Notes under the pieces: generated by a model | Databases searched by the model: none | What the model was told of the DNA's origin: nothing | The model's input: only the letters and a program-made list of their open reading frames with translations | Assembly (NCBI GenBank): GCA_905221605.1 | Contig: CAJNDS010000091.1 | Span: 971,738-1,035,737, forward strand | Direction: 5' to 3' | Length of the DNA stretch: 64,000 bases | From: Symbiodinium natans | Lineage: Eukaryota; Sar; Dinophyceae; Suessiales; Symbiodiniaceae | Part shown: positions 19,596-31,345 of the stretch, piece by piece | How positions within the stretch are numbered: the first letter of the stretch is position 1 | Layout of the letters: every line of letters begins with the position of its first letter | Made by a program: the position numbers and the translations under genes

Positions 19596-21334
19596 GTCAG
19601 GCGGGTGGCTGGCATGCAATCGTTGATGCGCCGGCAAAAGAGGACCTCGGAGGTCGTCAGCAACCAGAAGCTTGGGGTTTAGGGTTTAGGGTTTAGGGTT
19701 TAGGGTTTAGGGTTTGGGGTTTAGGGTTTAGTGTGAAGCTGCAGCCATTAAGAGCGGGTTGCCCCCGTGCGTCTGGGAGCCAGAGGCAGTCTCATGGTGG
19801 CTGTGCTCAGCTTTCCAGGGTTGGCAAATGCAGGCTTTCACAGGTTATGACGCCCAAAGGCTTAAGCACGGCCCAGGATAAGGACTGTGTGAAATGCTTC
19901 GCGCTTCACTGTGCGACTTCGTGACGTTCCTGGCCAAGTGAGCTGGGAGGTTTGTAAGAGCTCTTGGTGCAGCGTCGAGCACGGGCGCGCCCTGATCCGG
20001 GGATTGTCCCAAATGCTGGCTAGCGCCGCGTAAGGGCTTCCTTTGGAGATGGGTTTGCGTAGCCGGCCCGCTGCCGGGAGCCATAAATAAGTAAGCTTTC
20101 TGGAGGACGGTGATGCCGGGAGACCTCTCAGGCAAGGCTTGGCTGCGACGGGCCAGGGGCCAAAAAGTGTATCGCAGGGTGCTGAGGAGGTTAACTTCAG
20201 CTACCGGTCTTTGCCCCGAGGGTGGGGCCAGGTAAGCGGGTCATCGGCAGAAGGCACACGTGCAGGCAAGGTGGCTGCAGTTCTGAGAGTCACTCTCCAC
20301 TTGCAGTGCAGAGTGAGGGGGAGTGTGAAGCTGCAGCCATTAAGAGCGGGTTGCCCCCGTGCGTCTGGGAGCCAGAGGCAGTCTCATGGTGGCTGTGCTC
20401 AGCTTTCCAGGGTTGGCAAATGCAGGCTTTCACAGTTTAGGGTTTAGGGAGGGGTTTCGGGCCCGGAGGCTTCGGGTCAGGACTTGTAGGGGTTTAGGGT
20501 TTGGGGGGGGGGCTTCAGGGTGAGGGTTTAGGGTTTAGGGTTTGGGGTGTTTAGGGTTTAGGGTTTAGGGTTTAGGGTTTAGGGTTTAGGGTTTAGGGTT
20601 TGGGGTTCAGGGTTTAGGGCTTAGGGTTTGGGGTGTTTAGGGTTTGGAGGTCCCTAATCGGGTGTAGGGTTTGGGGTTGTACATGGGCTCCCAGAGTTCC
20701 AGCAAACCCTGAATAGCCGCATTGAAGTACACCCGTAACCCTAAACCCTAAACCCTAAACCCTAAACCCTAAACCCTGAATAGCCGCATTGAAGTACACC
20801 CGTAATCGCGGGTATTTGGCAAGGGTTGGCGGGTTTAAGGTTTCGGGCTTGAGGGCTTGGAGGGGTTTAGGTTGGTTGAGGGCTCAAGGTTTAGGGTTTG
20901 GGGGTTTAGAGGCTTTATCTCTGTATAAGACTCTAAGAATAGACCCTTTGTTTCGAGGGTTTAGAGGTTTCGGGATAATTAGGGGTTGACGGTCTAAAGG
21001 CTTTGAGGCTTTCAGGGTTGTTTAGGGCATTTGCGATCGTGGAGATCTTCAGGTCTTCGGGCTCAGAGTTAGGATTCTCCCCCTTCTACAAACAGTCCTG
21101 AATATGGATTATAGTACCCCCTATTTCAGTCCCTATTTCAGGACTGCTAGTATAAGGGGAAACATCCCAAATCCAGGTTGAAATCATAAATGCATGTTCC
21201 TAATATAGTCGCTCTTCAGCACTGTGCTAGTATAAGGGGGAACATCCCAAGTTCAGAGTCCTAAGGTCATTTGAAAGAACTTCGATCGTGCGCTGCAAGT
21301 TCATGCTTCCCGAAAAGTGATGAGATCGTCAAAG
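19596..21334 (+). CDS. six-exon gene of unknown function with an exon duplication
   Basis: Exons and phases fit well. 19596-19676 (RRVAGMQSLMRRQKRTSE, 27 codons, donor from the telomeric tract). 19732-19843 (CEAAAIKSGLPPCVWEPEAV, acceptor TTTAG, donor GTTATG, ends phase 1). 19939-20029 (SWEVCKSSWCSVEHGRALIR, starts phase 1, donor GTAAGG). 20096-20231 (FLEDGDAGRPLRQGL, ends RGWGQ at GTAAGC). 20312-20434 (SEGECEAAAIKSGLPPC, 41 codons). 21278-21334 (NFDRALQVHASRKVMRSSK, 19 codons). Exon 5 repeats exon 2 almost exactly. A family C element and a 35-bp duplicated telomeric insertion lie in the last intron. More exons probably follow near 21480-21600 and 21770-21840. No family recognised; no signal peptide or start seen. 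Confidence 0.6.
19730..19843 (+). repeat. 114-bp direct repeat, first copy (exon)
   Basis: Identical or nearly identical to 20322-20435. The repeat covers most of one exon. A telomeric tract abuts the left end of this copy (TTTAG|TGTGAAG) and the right end of the other (CACA|GTTTAGGG). Confidence 0.9.
20322..20435 (+). repeat. 114-bp direct repeat, second copy (exon)
   Basis: Second copy of the exon at 19730-19843. Its left flank is a normal exon extension (SEGE) rather than a telomeric tract, so this is probably the older copy. Confidence 0.9.
20704..20805. repeat. telomeric tract between 35-bp direct repeats
   Basis: The 35 bp at 20704-20738 (containing GAATAGCCGCATTGAAG) are repeated exactly at 20771-20805, with 32 bp of CCCTAAA repeat between. 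This looks like a staggered break filled in on both sides. Confidence 0.9.
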
Positions 21335-21479
21335 GTTTGGGGTTTCGGGTTTCGGGTTTAGGGTTTAGGGCTAACCGCCACTTAGGGAACGAAAGGTTAA
21401 CCTTTGGGATTATAAGGATATTCTATTACCTCCAGAAGGTTAAAGGTTACCTACTCTACTACTAAGGCCAAGAAGTCAT

Positions 21480-24400
21480 CTATGAAGGTGTGGCAACGGG
21501 CGCAATCTCGGACCCGTACATCTAAGCGAGCATGAATGTGTGGAAGAATGTGCCAGACTTCCTCGGAAGTCCATTGATGCGCCCGCCACACGTAAGACTG
21601 CAAGATATAAATCACGATGACAATAGCAATTTGCATATGTACATACATATATGTATATACACTTAAATACATAGGCACATATTTGTGCATGTGGATAAAA
21701 GACTACCCTAATAATGACACAAACACAAAGTGAAACGGCCTGCTATGGCTATCGGTCTCCCAGCAACCCAAGATTGGAAAGCGTACCCCTTCTTGGCGAC
21801 GCGGATTGCGGGCTACAGGATGTACGGTTCCGGGCATTCAGGCTCTTGCATAGCTCCTATAACCCTACAAAAGGGAATCAGGGTGCTCCCAAGGGTTTAG
21901 GTTTAGGGTTTAGGGCTTAGGCCCTCAGATCCTGAACCAAAACTTTGGCTGCGCGTTCAGCGGCCCTCGCATCCAGTGTGATTGATGCAGGGTCCTGCGG
22001 CTGAGCAGCTAAGGGCCCTCAACCCTCAACCCTCACCCCGCAACCCCAAACCCTGAACCCCACACCCTAAACCCTAAACCCGAAGCCCTAAACCCTCAAC
22101 GCGACGTTTGCTAAACGCGAAAGCAGACCACAAACTCCTCAAAAGATCTTGCTCTTCCTGACAGTTCATCGTAAGGAATCACATCCCCCTATATATAGAC
22201 CTTAAGGGATTATAGAGGTTTACGGAGCAATCGATTTGGAGCCCTCAAGACTACCGGGATCAATCGGTTTAAGGTTGGGATCTGGGGCTTACGGTGTTCA
22301 GCTTGGTTTTTCGAAACTGGTTAGCTCTTGGGTCTTATGTGTGTTCCTTACTTGTTCGGGTACAGTAGGACATGAAATCTCTACTATCCTCATAGAGCTT
22401 GTAGGGTTTATTCCCTAAACCCGGGAAAATACATCTCCACACGTTTAAACCTTTGAGCCCTAAACATCTAAACCCACGAAAAACACAAAATCAAGCCCTA
22501 AACATGTAAACCCCTAAGGACTTAACCCCCCCCAAAAAAAAAAAAAAAAAACGTAAACCCTAAATCCTAAACATCGAACAACCACCAAGCTCGGACCCCT
22601 TGAGCCCCTAAGGATTCCTAGGGGATCGTGCAATCACGGGCGGAACTTCTTAGGTTGAGAGTTAAGGGATTTGCGTGCTCTAGGTTGTTGTTAGGGTTTT
22701 GGATTTAGTTCATGTTGTTTTCTAGGGCTTCGGATGTGAATATAGGGTGAATGTGGGGTTGACTTCGGTTGCGGGGACTTTCTTTGAGACATTTGGAACG
22801 CTAGGGTTTGGGGTTTGGGGAAGAGGGGAAGTCCAAACCCTAAACCCTAAACACCAAACACTGAACCCTAAACCGTTTAGCCTAAACCCTAAAAACTAAA
22901 CCCTAACCTGAAACCCTTTTGGGGGAGGAAGGCTCCGTGCAGAAGCCCGAAACCTTGTGAAGACAGCCAGAACACCTGTCGGATCCTGCCGGACCTTTCA
23001 CGTTATCTTCTTATGCCTAGGGGCCCTCCCTCCTCAACCCCCCTAAACACCCCAAACCCCCTAAACCCCTAAACCCGAAAGGCTCACCTGGTTTCGAACA
23101 AGCAGGAATCCGGCTCCTGAATTTCCGCTGTTGGCGGCACCTTGCCCATGACCTGATGCAAGCGTTGGGTTCAGGGTTTAGTGTTTTGGGGCTCTTAAAC
23201 ACCAGACCCTCAACCCTAAATCCTTTAAGATGAAGGGTTTCAGGAACTAACAAGGCCTTTGGGTAACTAGCCCTAAACCCTAAACCCCAAACTCTAACAT
23301 TAGGCCTTCGGGTTCAGGGGGCTTCAGGGCACAATTGCCTGAGAGGTGCTACAGCTTGCCAGCTCAATCCTTACCAGGAGTCTCAGTCCTGGACCCGGGA
23401 GTCACCTGGGAATAAAAAGGGTGCCCTTTTTGGTTTGAAGGGGATTATAAGGGAACCCCAACCCTAAAAAAAGGAAAAAAGGACCTACTCCCGGTCCTAG
23501 AGTCTTAGCACAGGCATCGGACCCACTCGAGCCGCTCAGAATGCCGGCAGACCTCCGAACGCTTTCTGGTGCTTGACCTTCGCGCAGCCCCTCCTTCCTC
23601 TCTTCGGCGAAGTTGATCCTAAACCCTAAACCCTAAACCCTAAACCCTAAACCTTAGACCCTAAACCCTGGCTTGCGACACATCCACACAATATCCATGG
23701 GTGCCACTGATCTGTCTGTGCCGATTCGGCTGCAGCTCCAGCAAGCAGTCGTCCATGACTACACCCAACTCAGCAACTAGGTTCCTTAGTTGCTGAGTTC
23801 ATAAGCCCCCAAAAAGTGTACACTTTCAGTTCTGGAGGGGATTATGGTATCCCAAAAAGTGTAAAGTGTACTCACTCAGCTAATAAGGTTCTGAAACGTA
23901 AGCCAGGCATAAATCATGACACCCGTGTATGTTAGTGGGGCTTGTGAGGGAGCCTAACCTAAAGAGAGAAGGAAGAGTACCATTGAACACAATCGTCGCG
24001 GGAGCCATCGCAGCTTTCTGCAGGGTTTAGGGACTTTAGGAGTTTAGGAGGAAGCTTCAAGCCCTAAATCCTCAACCCTACGAGCGGCGGGAAGTCAGTG
24101 CTGCAGCAAAATCTGGAAGGCACCCTTCAGATTTTTGACGACCCTAGGCTGGCACCCCTCCGCTAAACCCTAAACCCTATAAACCCTTACAAAAAGAAAA
24201 CCTCGAAATCCGATGTCTAGAGGCCAAAACATGAATAGCCCTAATAGTCCTAAGGCCCGGAACGGAAGGTTTCGGCCCAATTAAGGTTTCGACCTTAAAG
24301 GTATCGGCCTGAGGGTTCAAAGCAATCCCCCAAATCCTAATCTTTGGGTGGTTAAGATTCCTTCAATGGTCAGCTCTCTACCTGATGGTCCCTTTTTGGG

Positions 24401-24600
24401 TACCCTAAATACGAGGGGCCACCCAACGAACGGCCATGCTCATTGGCAATTCAGGTGCCCGTGGCAGCTGGTGGGCAGAAAAAGAGAGGGAAACCCTAAA
24501 CCCTAAACCCTAAACCCTGAACCCTAAACCCTAAACCCTAAACCCTAAACCCTAATCCCTAAACCCTAAGGAGGGAGAGAGAGGGAGAGAGAGAGCGAGC
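21480..24600. other. region with unresolved plus-strand exon fragments and repeats
   Basis: Plus-strand fragments that look coding are near 21550-21592 (MNVWKNVPDFLGSPLMRPPH at GTAAGA) and 21760-21820 (TQDWKAYPFLATRIAGYRM). From 22000 to 23300 there are degenerate CCCTAAA tracts and an A-run with no clear exon. A family A element lies at 23384-23503. The sequence beside it (23505-23625) is open on both strands. Confidence 0.45.
23384..23503. mobile_element. MITE-like palindrome, family A
   Basis: The terminal inverted repeats are TCCTGGACCCGGGAGT and ACTCCCGGTCCTAG, flanked by AGTCT on both sides (23379-23383 and 23504-23508 approximately). Joining the flanks gives a continuous open frame on either strand. 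Other copies are 50776-50884, inside an acyltransferase intron, and 61661-61749. Confidence 0.75.
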
Positions 24601-24964
24601 TTGGAGGGTCAGGGTACCTGGCAACCCAATGATAGGTGAAGTTATAAGCCACTTCTAGGCCCCTTAAGTACCCTCATAGGGTGATAACTGGGATATAAGT
24701 ACAGTTATAACTGGATGACTAAGAACCATGAACCTCCGAGAGGAGGAAAGTGACCACGTACCCCCATTAAGGTACACCTATAGACCCTTGTCAAGGGGGG
24801 GTACATGGAAGGTCCAGGTCAAACAGAACTCCGAGCCTGAACCGTTAACTTCTCATTTGTGTGCGGCTGCTTCGGCGAAAGCCTCAGGTTTCAGGTGTTT
24901 CGGGTTTCGCTGGAGAGGAGTGGCGCGCAAAAAACGACCATGGGTTGTCTGTTATGTCCTGCAG

Positions 24965-26498
24965 GGAGTTTGGCCCACACAAAGAACAACATGTTAAGGA
25001 TTTTGGCGAGTTTGCGGGTTGAGAAGCTTCAGATTAAAAGGCATTGGCTTGGGGTCTAGATAGAGGGAATGCTCCCCTGCACAAGATGCAGCGCACGCCC
25101 CGCTGCTCTAGACATGGGCCTTCCATAAGCCCGGCCGCCTAGATTATGAGTTCGTTGGGGTTTGCGCGGGATCACAAGCATTTGAAGGCGGCTCCCTACC
25201 AGGAATCCTCAATGGGCTAAAGCGGCTAAAGCGGCTAAAGCAGCCACAAATTCTCAACCGTAAGCACGAAACCCTGAACAGAATGACGAGTGGTAGGGAA
25301 AGGGCATCTCGACACCCAAGTCCAACGTGTCTACATGCAACAAAACTTGCAGGTTTCTGGTTCATAGGCTTTAGGGTGTGAAGGTTAAGGGGGCCCTAGA
25401 TGGGAACAATTCCCACATGCTAGCCAGGCCTTACCTTGCTTGCATGGGGTAAATGAGAATCACATGCCCTTTCTCATAAATGCTACGGTTGCCTCCGAAA
25501 TGGGGGGGGTTTAGGTTTTACAGTCCGACCCCACATGTGTCTTCTGCAGCAAGGCGGCGAGACAAGGTCTACCTCAGATGGTGTCGAGGCCTTCCTACCT
25601 TCTGTGGTGGGCCAACTCTACACCCTAAAGCAGCAACCCGAAGACCAAAGGCTAGAGCCAAACCAAGAAATTCTTTTTAGGGTTTAGGGTTTAGGGTTTA
25701 GGGTTTAGGGTTTAGGGTTTAGGGTTTAAAACCCGAAACCCTAAACCCAAAGTCTGCCAACCCGAGGTCCTTTTCAGACTACTCGAACACTCTGAACCCC
25801 AAGGGTGTAACGTTTAGGGATTAGGGATTAGGGATTAGGGTGGAGGGTTTAGGGTTTAGGGTTTAGGGTTTAGGGTTGAAAATTCAAAAAAATCCCAAGT
25901 CCCGGGTTTAGGGTGCAAACTCAGAAAGCCCGTGAGGGCTTAGGGTTTACGTTTTTTGTCTACAAAAAACGAAACCCTGAGATTCACGGCTTAAACTCCA
26001 AAAGATGCCCAAGCCCTCAAGGGAGCGCACTAATCCCAAAACACCTTGAAGCCGAGTTAGGGTTTAGGGTTTGGTGTTTAGGGGTGTAGGGCGTGTAGGG
26101 TTTACAGTAGCGTGTTTAGTGGTTTAGAACTGGGTTCTTAATGACCTGCGTAAAAAAGAGGCGCACTTTTTTGGTTTAATTCGGTTTTAACAAGGGAGCT
26201 CAATCCCCAACAAAGGGAACGAGGGTCTTGGCAGCCCAGTAGCCAAATTATATAGAACCAGGGGCTTTGATTATGGTTTATGGTTTCGGGTTTAGGGTTC
26301 AGGGTTTACCCTTTTGGGGGGTTTGTTGCTTTGACGGTTTTGCATTGTAAGGGAACCTAGAACCAACCAAAATGCAAAAATGTAGCGCTGGGCTATGAAG
26401 GGTACTGCTGGGCCTACTACCCGCGAGGCTGCCAAGAGGCTGCAATGTCTTCACTGGGCCCACATAAAGCAGGCGCCTCTTCTGGTGGACTGTTTACG
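24965..26498 (+). CDS. multi-exon gene of unknown function
   Basis: Four exons look convincing. 24965-25017 (EFGPHKEQHVKDFGEFA, after CCTGCAG). 25143-25259 (DYEFVGVCAGSQAFEGGSLP, phase-matched to the first, ending at GTAAGC). 25550-25681 (QGGETRSTSDGVEAFLPSVV, exactly 44 codons, acceptor TCTTCTGCAG). 26386-26498 (RWAMKGTAGPTTREAAKRLQ, after TGTAG). The second and third do not match in phase, so an exon may be missing or the third uses another acceptor. The exons have no low-complexity bias. No domain recognised. A continuation at 27192 is possible. Confidence 0.5.
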
Positions 26499-27191
26499 GT
26501 TTGAAGGATTGAGGGCTTAAGGTTTGGGAAGTAAGGTTTTTGGTTTGGGAATGAGGTTAGCAAGGGTCTATGGCTCAACCCTCAAGTGCTTGAAGCCCGA
26601 ACCCCGCTAAGCCCGAAACATTTGGTGCACAACCCCAAATCTCCAGCGCCAACCTCACACCCCAAATCCTAAGCTCTACACACCACAAGCCCGAAACCCT
26701 AAACCCTAAACCCTACACCCTCAACTCCTGGGCCCTAGATGAACCCCCCCCCCCCCCCCCCCCCTTTTCGTAGACTTGCGTCCCAACCCCCAAAACCGTG
26801 AAGCGCTCTCTCAACTGGCAGGATGCAGGGGTAAGGTTTCCGCCGAGTTGGAAAGGGAAGCCCTAAACCTGTCTAGTCAGTTCTCAAAATCACGGCCCCT
26901 TTTTGGGTAGCCCAAACAGTAGGGGCCGCCTTCATTATAACAAGGGCCCAAAAGGCCAAAAGGGGACATCGTTTTGGAGAAGTGACCATTTATCTTCCTC
27001 TATTTGAGTGGGAAGCCCTGAGGGGGAGATCTTATGAATGTTGAGCCTGCTTTGGGAAGTTTAGGTAAGTTTAGGCTGAGAGAGCCATCGGAGCAATCGG
27101 CTCAGGATTTTTGTCTGCGAGTTTGGGCTTTAGGTAGTTTGGGATTTTGGGTAAAAGCTTTAGGGTGTAAAGTTTAGGGTTTAGGCTTGAG

Positions 27192-27464
27192 CTGCGCACA
27201 AAGAAGCTACCATTCGCACAACTCCAGGCAAGCAAAAAAAAAAACAAAACGGCAACAGCCACAACCGCAACCGCAACTAGCCACAAAGAATTACACAAAA
27301 GCCCCGAAACCCGAAGCCCGAAGCCCGAAACCGGGGGGATTTACATCTCCACAGAAACACTCAAAATGAATTCTCTCGTTGACCACACAGCCCCTGGCCT
27401 TCTCAGCCCGCAAAACGTGCCAAAGAAGAGCCTCTGGAGCAGAGGATTATATAATTATATATAG
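27192..27464 (+). CDS. possible terminal exon, Lys/Gln/Pro-rich
   Basis: After GGCTTGAG one frame runs as LRTKKLPFAQLQASKKKN and continues past TETLKMNSLVDHTAPG to a TAG near 27464. A second frame (RQQPQPQPQLATKNYTKAP) is open to about 27366. Which frame is used depends on the upstream phase. Either would be a disordered basic C-terminus. Weak evidence. Confidence 0.3.
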   Translation: MRTKKLPFAQLQASKKKNKTATATTATATSHKELHKSPETRSPKPETGGIYISTETLKMNSLVDHTAPGLLSPQNVPKKSLWSRGLYNYI

Positions 27465-27849
27465 TAATGGGTTTATGAGGTCTGTCGGTCTTACGGCAGG
27501 TTACGGGTTTGGTTTAGGGGTATTTTGGGTTCGGGAGGGGGGGGGGGGGAGTCTCGGGGCCAGGGGCCTAAGTTCTGACTTGACGACAAGCTCAATGTCT
27601 CGGGTTGCGACACGCAAAAAGACATGTCAATCAAGTCCCCTGGAATCGATCCAGAAAAAGGGCAACTCAAGCGCGTAAAAACCAGCCAAGCACCATAATG
27701 GCAGCGATGAATCACTCTGCATTTTCCGTCGAGCCTTAGTACAGAAACCTCCGCCCTGGAAACAGCCAAGCTTTATGGCTGTCCATGGTCCATGAAGGTT
27801 GCTGTCCTTTGCTTTACCGAATTTACGACCTCCAGCTTTCCTAGCTGCA

Positions 27850-28939
27850 TCATCGAATCTCAGATCGCACATCGTGGTACTTCCGCAGAAACTCGTCGCC
27901 TACAGAGTCCCTCTGCAGACGATGGACGACTTGGGCTGCCCCAGGAGAAAATTCAAATAAATTGGCCATAGCTGTCACTTTGTGGGTAGCTTCGCGCTGG
28001 AATTCCTTATAGCACCACACATGTCGGTGATCCAAGGTAATGAGGTCGGTTCCCAGTTTCAAGACTGTCAGCGGAGGCAGATCAGTCGGCTTGATTCGAT
28101 TGCATCGAAGACTTTCCAGCAACTCTTTCATAGAACTTCCATCGCGAAAACGCATGTTCCGATTCAGACTTCGTTGGCAGTATGTCAACCCCTTGAACTT
28201 GATGTCGTTGCCCAACTCTTCCGCCTCGACTTTGATGCCTGTGGCTCTTGAGGCCAAGTCACCTATGCATGCACAAAGCTTGGCCGCAACGTGTTCCCCG
28301 ACTTCGTCGATACTGAACTCGTAGTCGTAACTCGCAAAGGCCATGGTCAACAACGTTGGCATGTCCAACTCCACGTCGGTGCGAGGCGGCAGTGGACCCC
28401 GGGGGCTACGGGACCTGCCGCGCTCTCCATGTCGGTGCCAGGCGGCACCGGACCCCGCGCTGCGGGACCCCTCGTGATGCGAGCTGGCATGCTGCAGCGC
28501 ACGGCCACACTTTTCACAAAGCATTGTTCTTGTGGGCACATGCAGAGCAAATTGAGCCAGAGCCTGGGGCATGTTTTTGTGGAGCTGGGGCTGCGGTTGT
28601 CGAGGATGTGTCGGGTTTCTCGGCAACTATGTAGCTTTGGACCAGTTGCTGGATGCTTGATGCTTGGTCGTTGTTGAATTTACCGTCCTTCTTGCCTTCG
28701 TCTACCCAGGACTCCAAGTTCCATGTCGGATTGCTCAGCGTGCCCTTCTTCGGATCGCCGCCGTCCCTCACGTATTTCTCAACGCACGCCCTGCAGCCGT
28801 CGTAGGCAGCATGCAAGGCCGTGTAGTGCTTGATGCCTGCTTCATCTATGCCTGGATGGCGCTTCATCAGCTTGTTGAGTGACTTTGTGGACATCTGCAA
28901 GCATGGAGCGTTCCCATGGCTGGCACGAGAAGAGTCCAT
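27850..28939 (-). CDS. ankyrin-like protein gene, intronless, with a frameshift
   Basis: The ATG at 28939 starts a frame with an ankyrin-like segment (YTALHAAYDGCRACVEKYV, residues about 38-58), as often seen in dinoflagellate ankyrin-type proteins. It ends at 28514 just after CSACAHKNNAL. An overlapping frame continues with CEKCGRALQHASSHHEG, so C-x2-C and C-x2-C pairs of a zinc-ribbon-like motif sit on either side of a +1 shift at about 28515-28525. The second frame runs to a stop at 27850 and contains a further conserved-looking segment near its C-terminus (LITLDHRHVWCYKEFQREAT). Together about 365 residues. It has no introns or telomeric tracts, unlike its neighbours, which suggests a retro-inserted or recently expanded copy. 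The frameshift may be a mutation or a sequence error at TGCTTTGTG. Confidence 0.65.
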
Positions 28940-29077
28940 GGTGCCGCGGTGCTGTGCAAGCAGGGTAACAGCATCTTTGTGTGTGGGTGTGCAAATGCTA
29001 ACCGTGAGAACAATGATTTAAGAATTTCGACAGCGAAGCACCACTTGCTTGGACAGAGCGAGAACTCTCAGAACGCA

Positions 29078-29700
29078 TCCTAAACCCTAAACCCTACACC
29101 CTAAACCCCAAACCCTAAAAAACAAACCCTATAAACCATCAACCTTGACCCTGAAACCCCTACAGGATAAACCCTAAACTCCCACACTCTCAAGCCCAAA
29201 ACAACCCGGAACGACCCTAAACCCCAAATCGCAAAGCCCTATTTCTAAGCACCCAGAGCCAGGTACCCCATAACTATATTTAGGTTTAGAGCTTTTGGGC
29301 TAGGGTTTAGGGCTTAGGGACGCCTCACCAAAACTTACTGAACTATTGCCCTTCGAACAGCTTCAGTCTCCAAGCCACTTGCGCAGCCTAAACGCCGAAC
29401 CCTAAACTCCAAACCCTGACTCAGATTTGACAGGAACCCCAAACCCTAAACTCTCTAAACCTCAAACAGCAGAAAGCAAGAAGGACCCCAACCATAGACC
29501 CAGTGACCGATCAAGCCCCAACACCCCACTCAACAAACCCTAAACTGTTATAAACCCGAGAACCTAAACCCCGTAAGTCCTAAAACCCTAAACCCTAAAA
29601 CCCTAAAACCCTAAACCCTAAACCCTCAACCCTCAACCCTCAAACCCCTAAACCCTAAACCCTAAACCCTAAACCCTAAACCCTAAACCCTAAACCTTGA
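29078..29700 (-). repeat. degenerate to perfect CCCTAAA tracts
   Basis: Degenerate heptamers at 29078-29580 grade into perfect CCCTAAA repeats at 29583-29700, just upstream of a plus-strand exon. No coding signal seen in the degenerate part. Confidence 0.75.
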
Positions 29701-29701
29701 G

Positions 29702-30754
29702 CTGAGCTTTGCACGTGAAAGAGCCAGCGGAAGCCCGGCATTTGGTTGGAAAAATGCTGGGTGAGGGGGGCCGCAGTGAAACGGTTCGGAACCCGAGGGA
29801 GCCGTTTAGGGTTTAGGGTTAAGGGTTTGGAGTTTAGAGTTTAGGGTTTAGGGGTTAGAGTCTAGGGTTTAGGGCTTACGGTTGCACGTACGGTTGCACA
29901 TCTAAATACGGACACCTAATCAACGTAAACCCCAAACCCTCAGCCACTTCTTTTAAAAGGGCCCTACTCAACCCTGAAACTGGGCGCCAAGGTGTCGTGC
30001 GGATTCAGGGCTAACCCTAAACCCTAAACCCTAAGCCCTAAACCCTAAACCCTAAACCCTAAACCCTAAACCCTAAACCCTAAACCCTAAACCTACTGAG
30101 GATTCAGGGTTTAGGGTACTTAGGGTATTCAAGGCAAGGCGTAGGCTTCAGGGTCTTGAGGGTTCAGGGTACCTAGGCTTCAGGGTATTTGGGGCTTAGG
30201 ATTTGAGCTGGGTTTAGGGTTTAGGATTTAGGGTTTAGGGTTTAGGGTTTAGGATTTAGGGTTTAGGGTTTAGGATTTAGGGTTTAGGGTTTAGGGTTTA
30301 GGATTTAGGGAAGTCCATGAGAAGGCATATCGGATCCCCCTGGCAGTTTCCGAAGCTCCGCTGGCTGGCTCTCGGAGTACCGAAGCCCAGCGCAGAGGAG
30401 TGAGACGGGCCGGTAGCGCAGACTGAACAGAGCCCTAAACCTAAAACCCTAAACCCTAAACCCTAAACCCCTTATAAACCCTTAGCCCCAAACCTCTGAA
30501 GCCTCTAACACCAGGGGGTGGGCGGAGGCCAACGTCTGTCATGTAAGCGTCTGCAAGGAAAGCCGCGCCGACTCCATGTGAGCCCAAGAAATGCCGATTC
30601 CTAGCACTACGTTGAGGGGATGACTGGAAACACTGCCAGGAATCTATAACCTTCTAACCCGAAGCTAACAGAGAGACTTCGTTCCGAAGCCCCGGGCTTT
30701 GCGGCGGCCTTTGAGCAAGAGTGGAGACAGCAGGCGCCGAAACACGGATGTTGA
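29702..30754 (+). CDS. short multi-exon gene of unknown function
   Basis: Exon 29702-29760 (LSFARERASGSPAFGWKNA, ending at a GTGAGG donor) is phase-matched to 30309-30412 (EVHEKAYRIPLAVSEAPLAG, acceptor TTTAG in a TTTAGGG tract, donor GTAGCG). A small exon at about 30515-30542 (GWAEANVCH) ends at GTAAGC. The last exon 30674-30754 (RLRSEAPGFAAAFEQEWRQQ) ends in a stop. The join into the small exon is not phase-perfect. Product unknown. The second exon is unusual in lying between a TTTAGGG tract on the left and a CCCTAAA tract on the right. Confidence 0.5.
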
Positions 30755-31140
30755 AGGTTTAGGGTCTGGGTGTATATACAGGGATTAGGGATTATGGGGT
30801 GTAGGGTTCAGGGTTGAAATGCTACCCACCCACCCGGCCCCGGCACCCTACGCAAGGTGCCCTTGTAAAGAAGCGCGACTACCCAACCCTCGGCCTTAAG
30901 GACGGGCACCTTAGGGTGGAGTGTGTTTGTTTGTGTGGTGAGTTTTTCTGAGCATTTCAAGCTGCTAGAAGGCCAGATTTGGGATGTGTCCTCCTTATAC
31001 TAACCGTCCTTAGTAGGAATTCTCATAAGGGGGTACGGTAATCCCGATTAAGGAGTAGTATAAGGGGGAACATCCCAAGGCCAACGCCTGAAGCCATCCG
31101 GCCTGCAAGTTGCCGGGTTTTTTTCAACTCGGGAGCCTGC

Positions 31141-31227
31141 CTGATACTTAAAGATGTGCTGAGGGGGGGGGGGTTGCTTCAGAGGGCGAGCGAGACCGCT
31201 CCTCATTTTTTGCTTGGTTTGTTTGTT

Positions 31228-31259
<32 letters not shown>

Positions 31260-31345
31260 GCTGGCTGGCTGTGTGGGTGCCTACTGCGTGCAGCCTCCGA
31301 GTCTGTTGTGCGCTGAGGGTCCATGGGTGGGAGCGCCGTGTCGAG
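31141..31345 (-). CDS. possible exon with His-Thr repeat
   Basis: A frame reads FLDTALPPMDPQRTTDSEAA, passes through a (CA)n microsatellite as HTHTHT, and ends NEERSRSPSEATPPPSAHL. If translated it would be a disordered linker. The microsatellite makes chance openness likely. Confidence 0.25.
31229..31259 (+). repeat. GT microsatellite
   Basis: About 14 GT units follow a short TTTG repeat. Confidence 0.9.
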
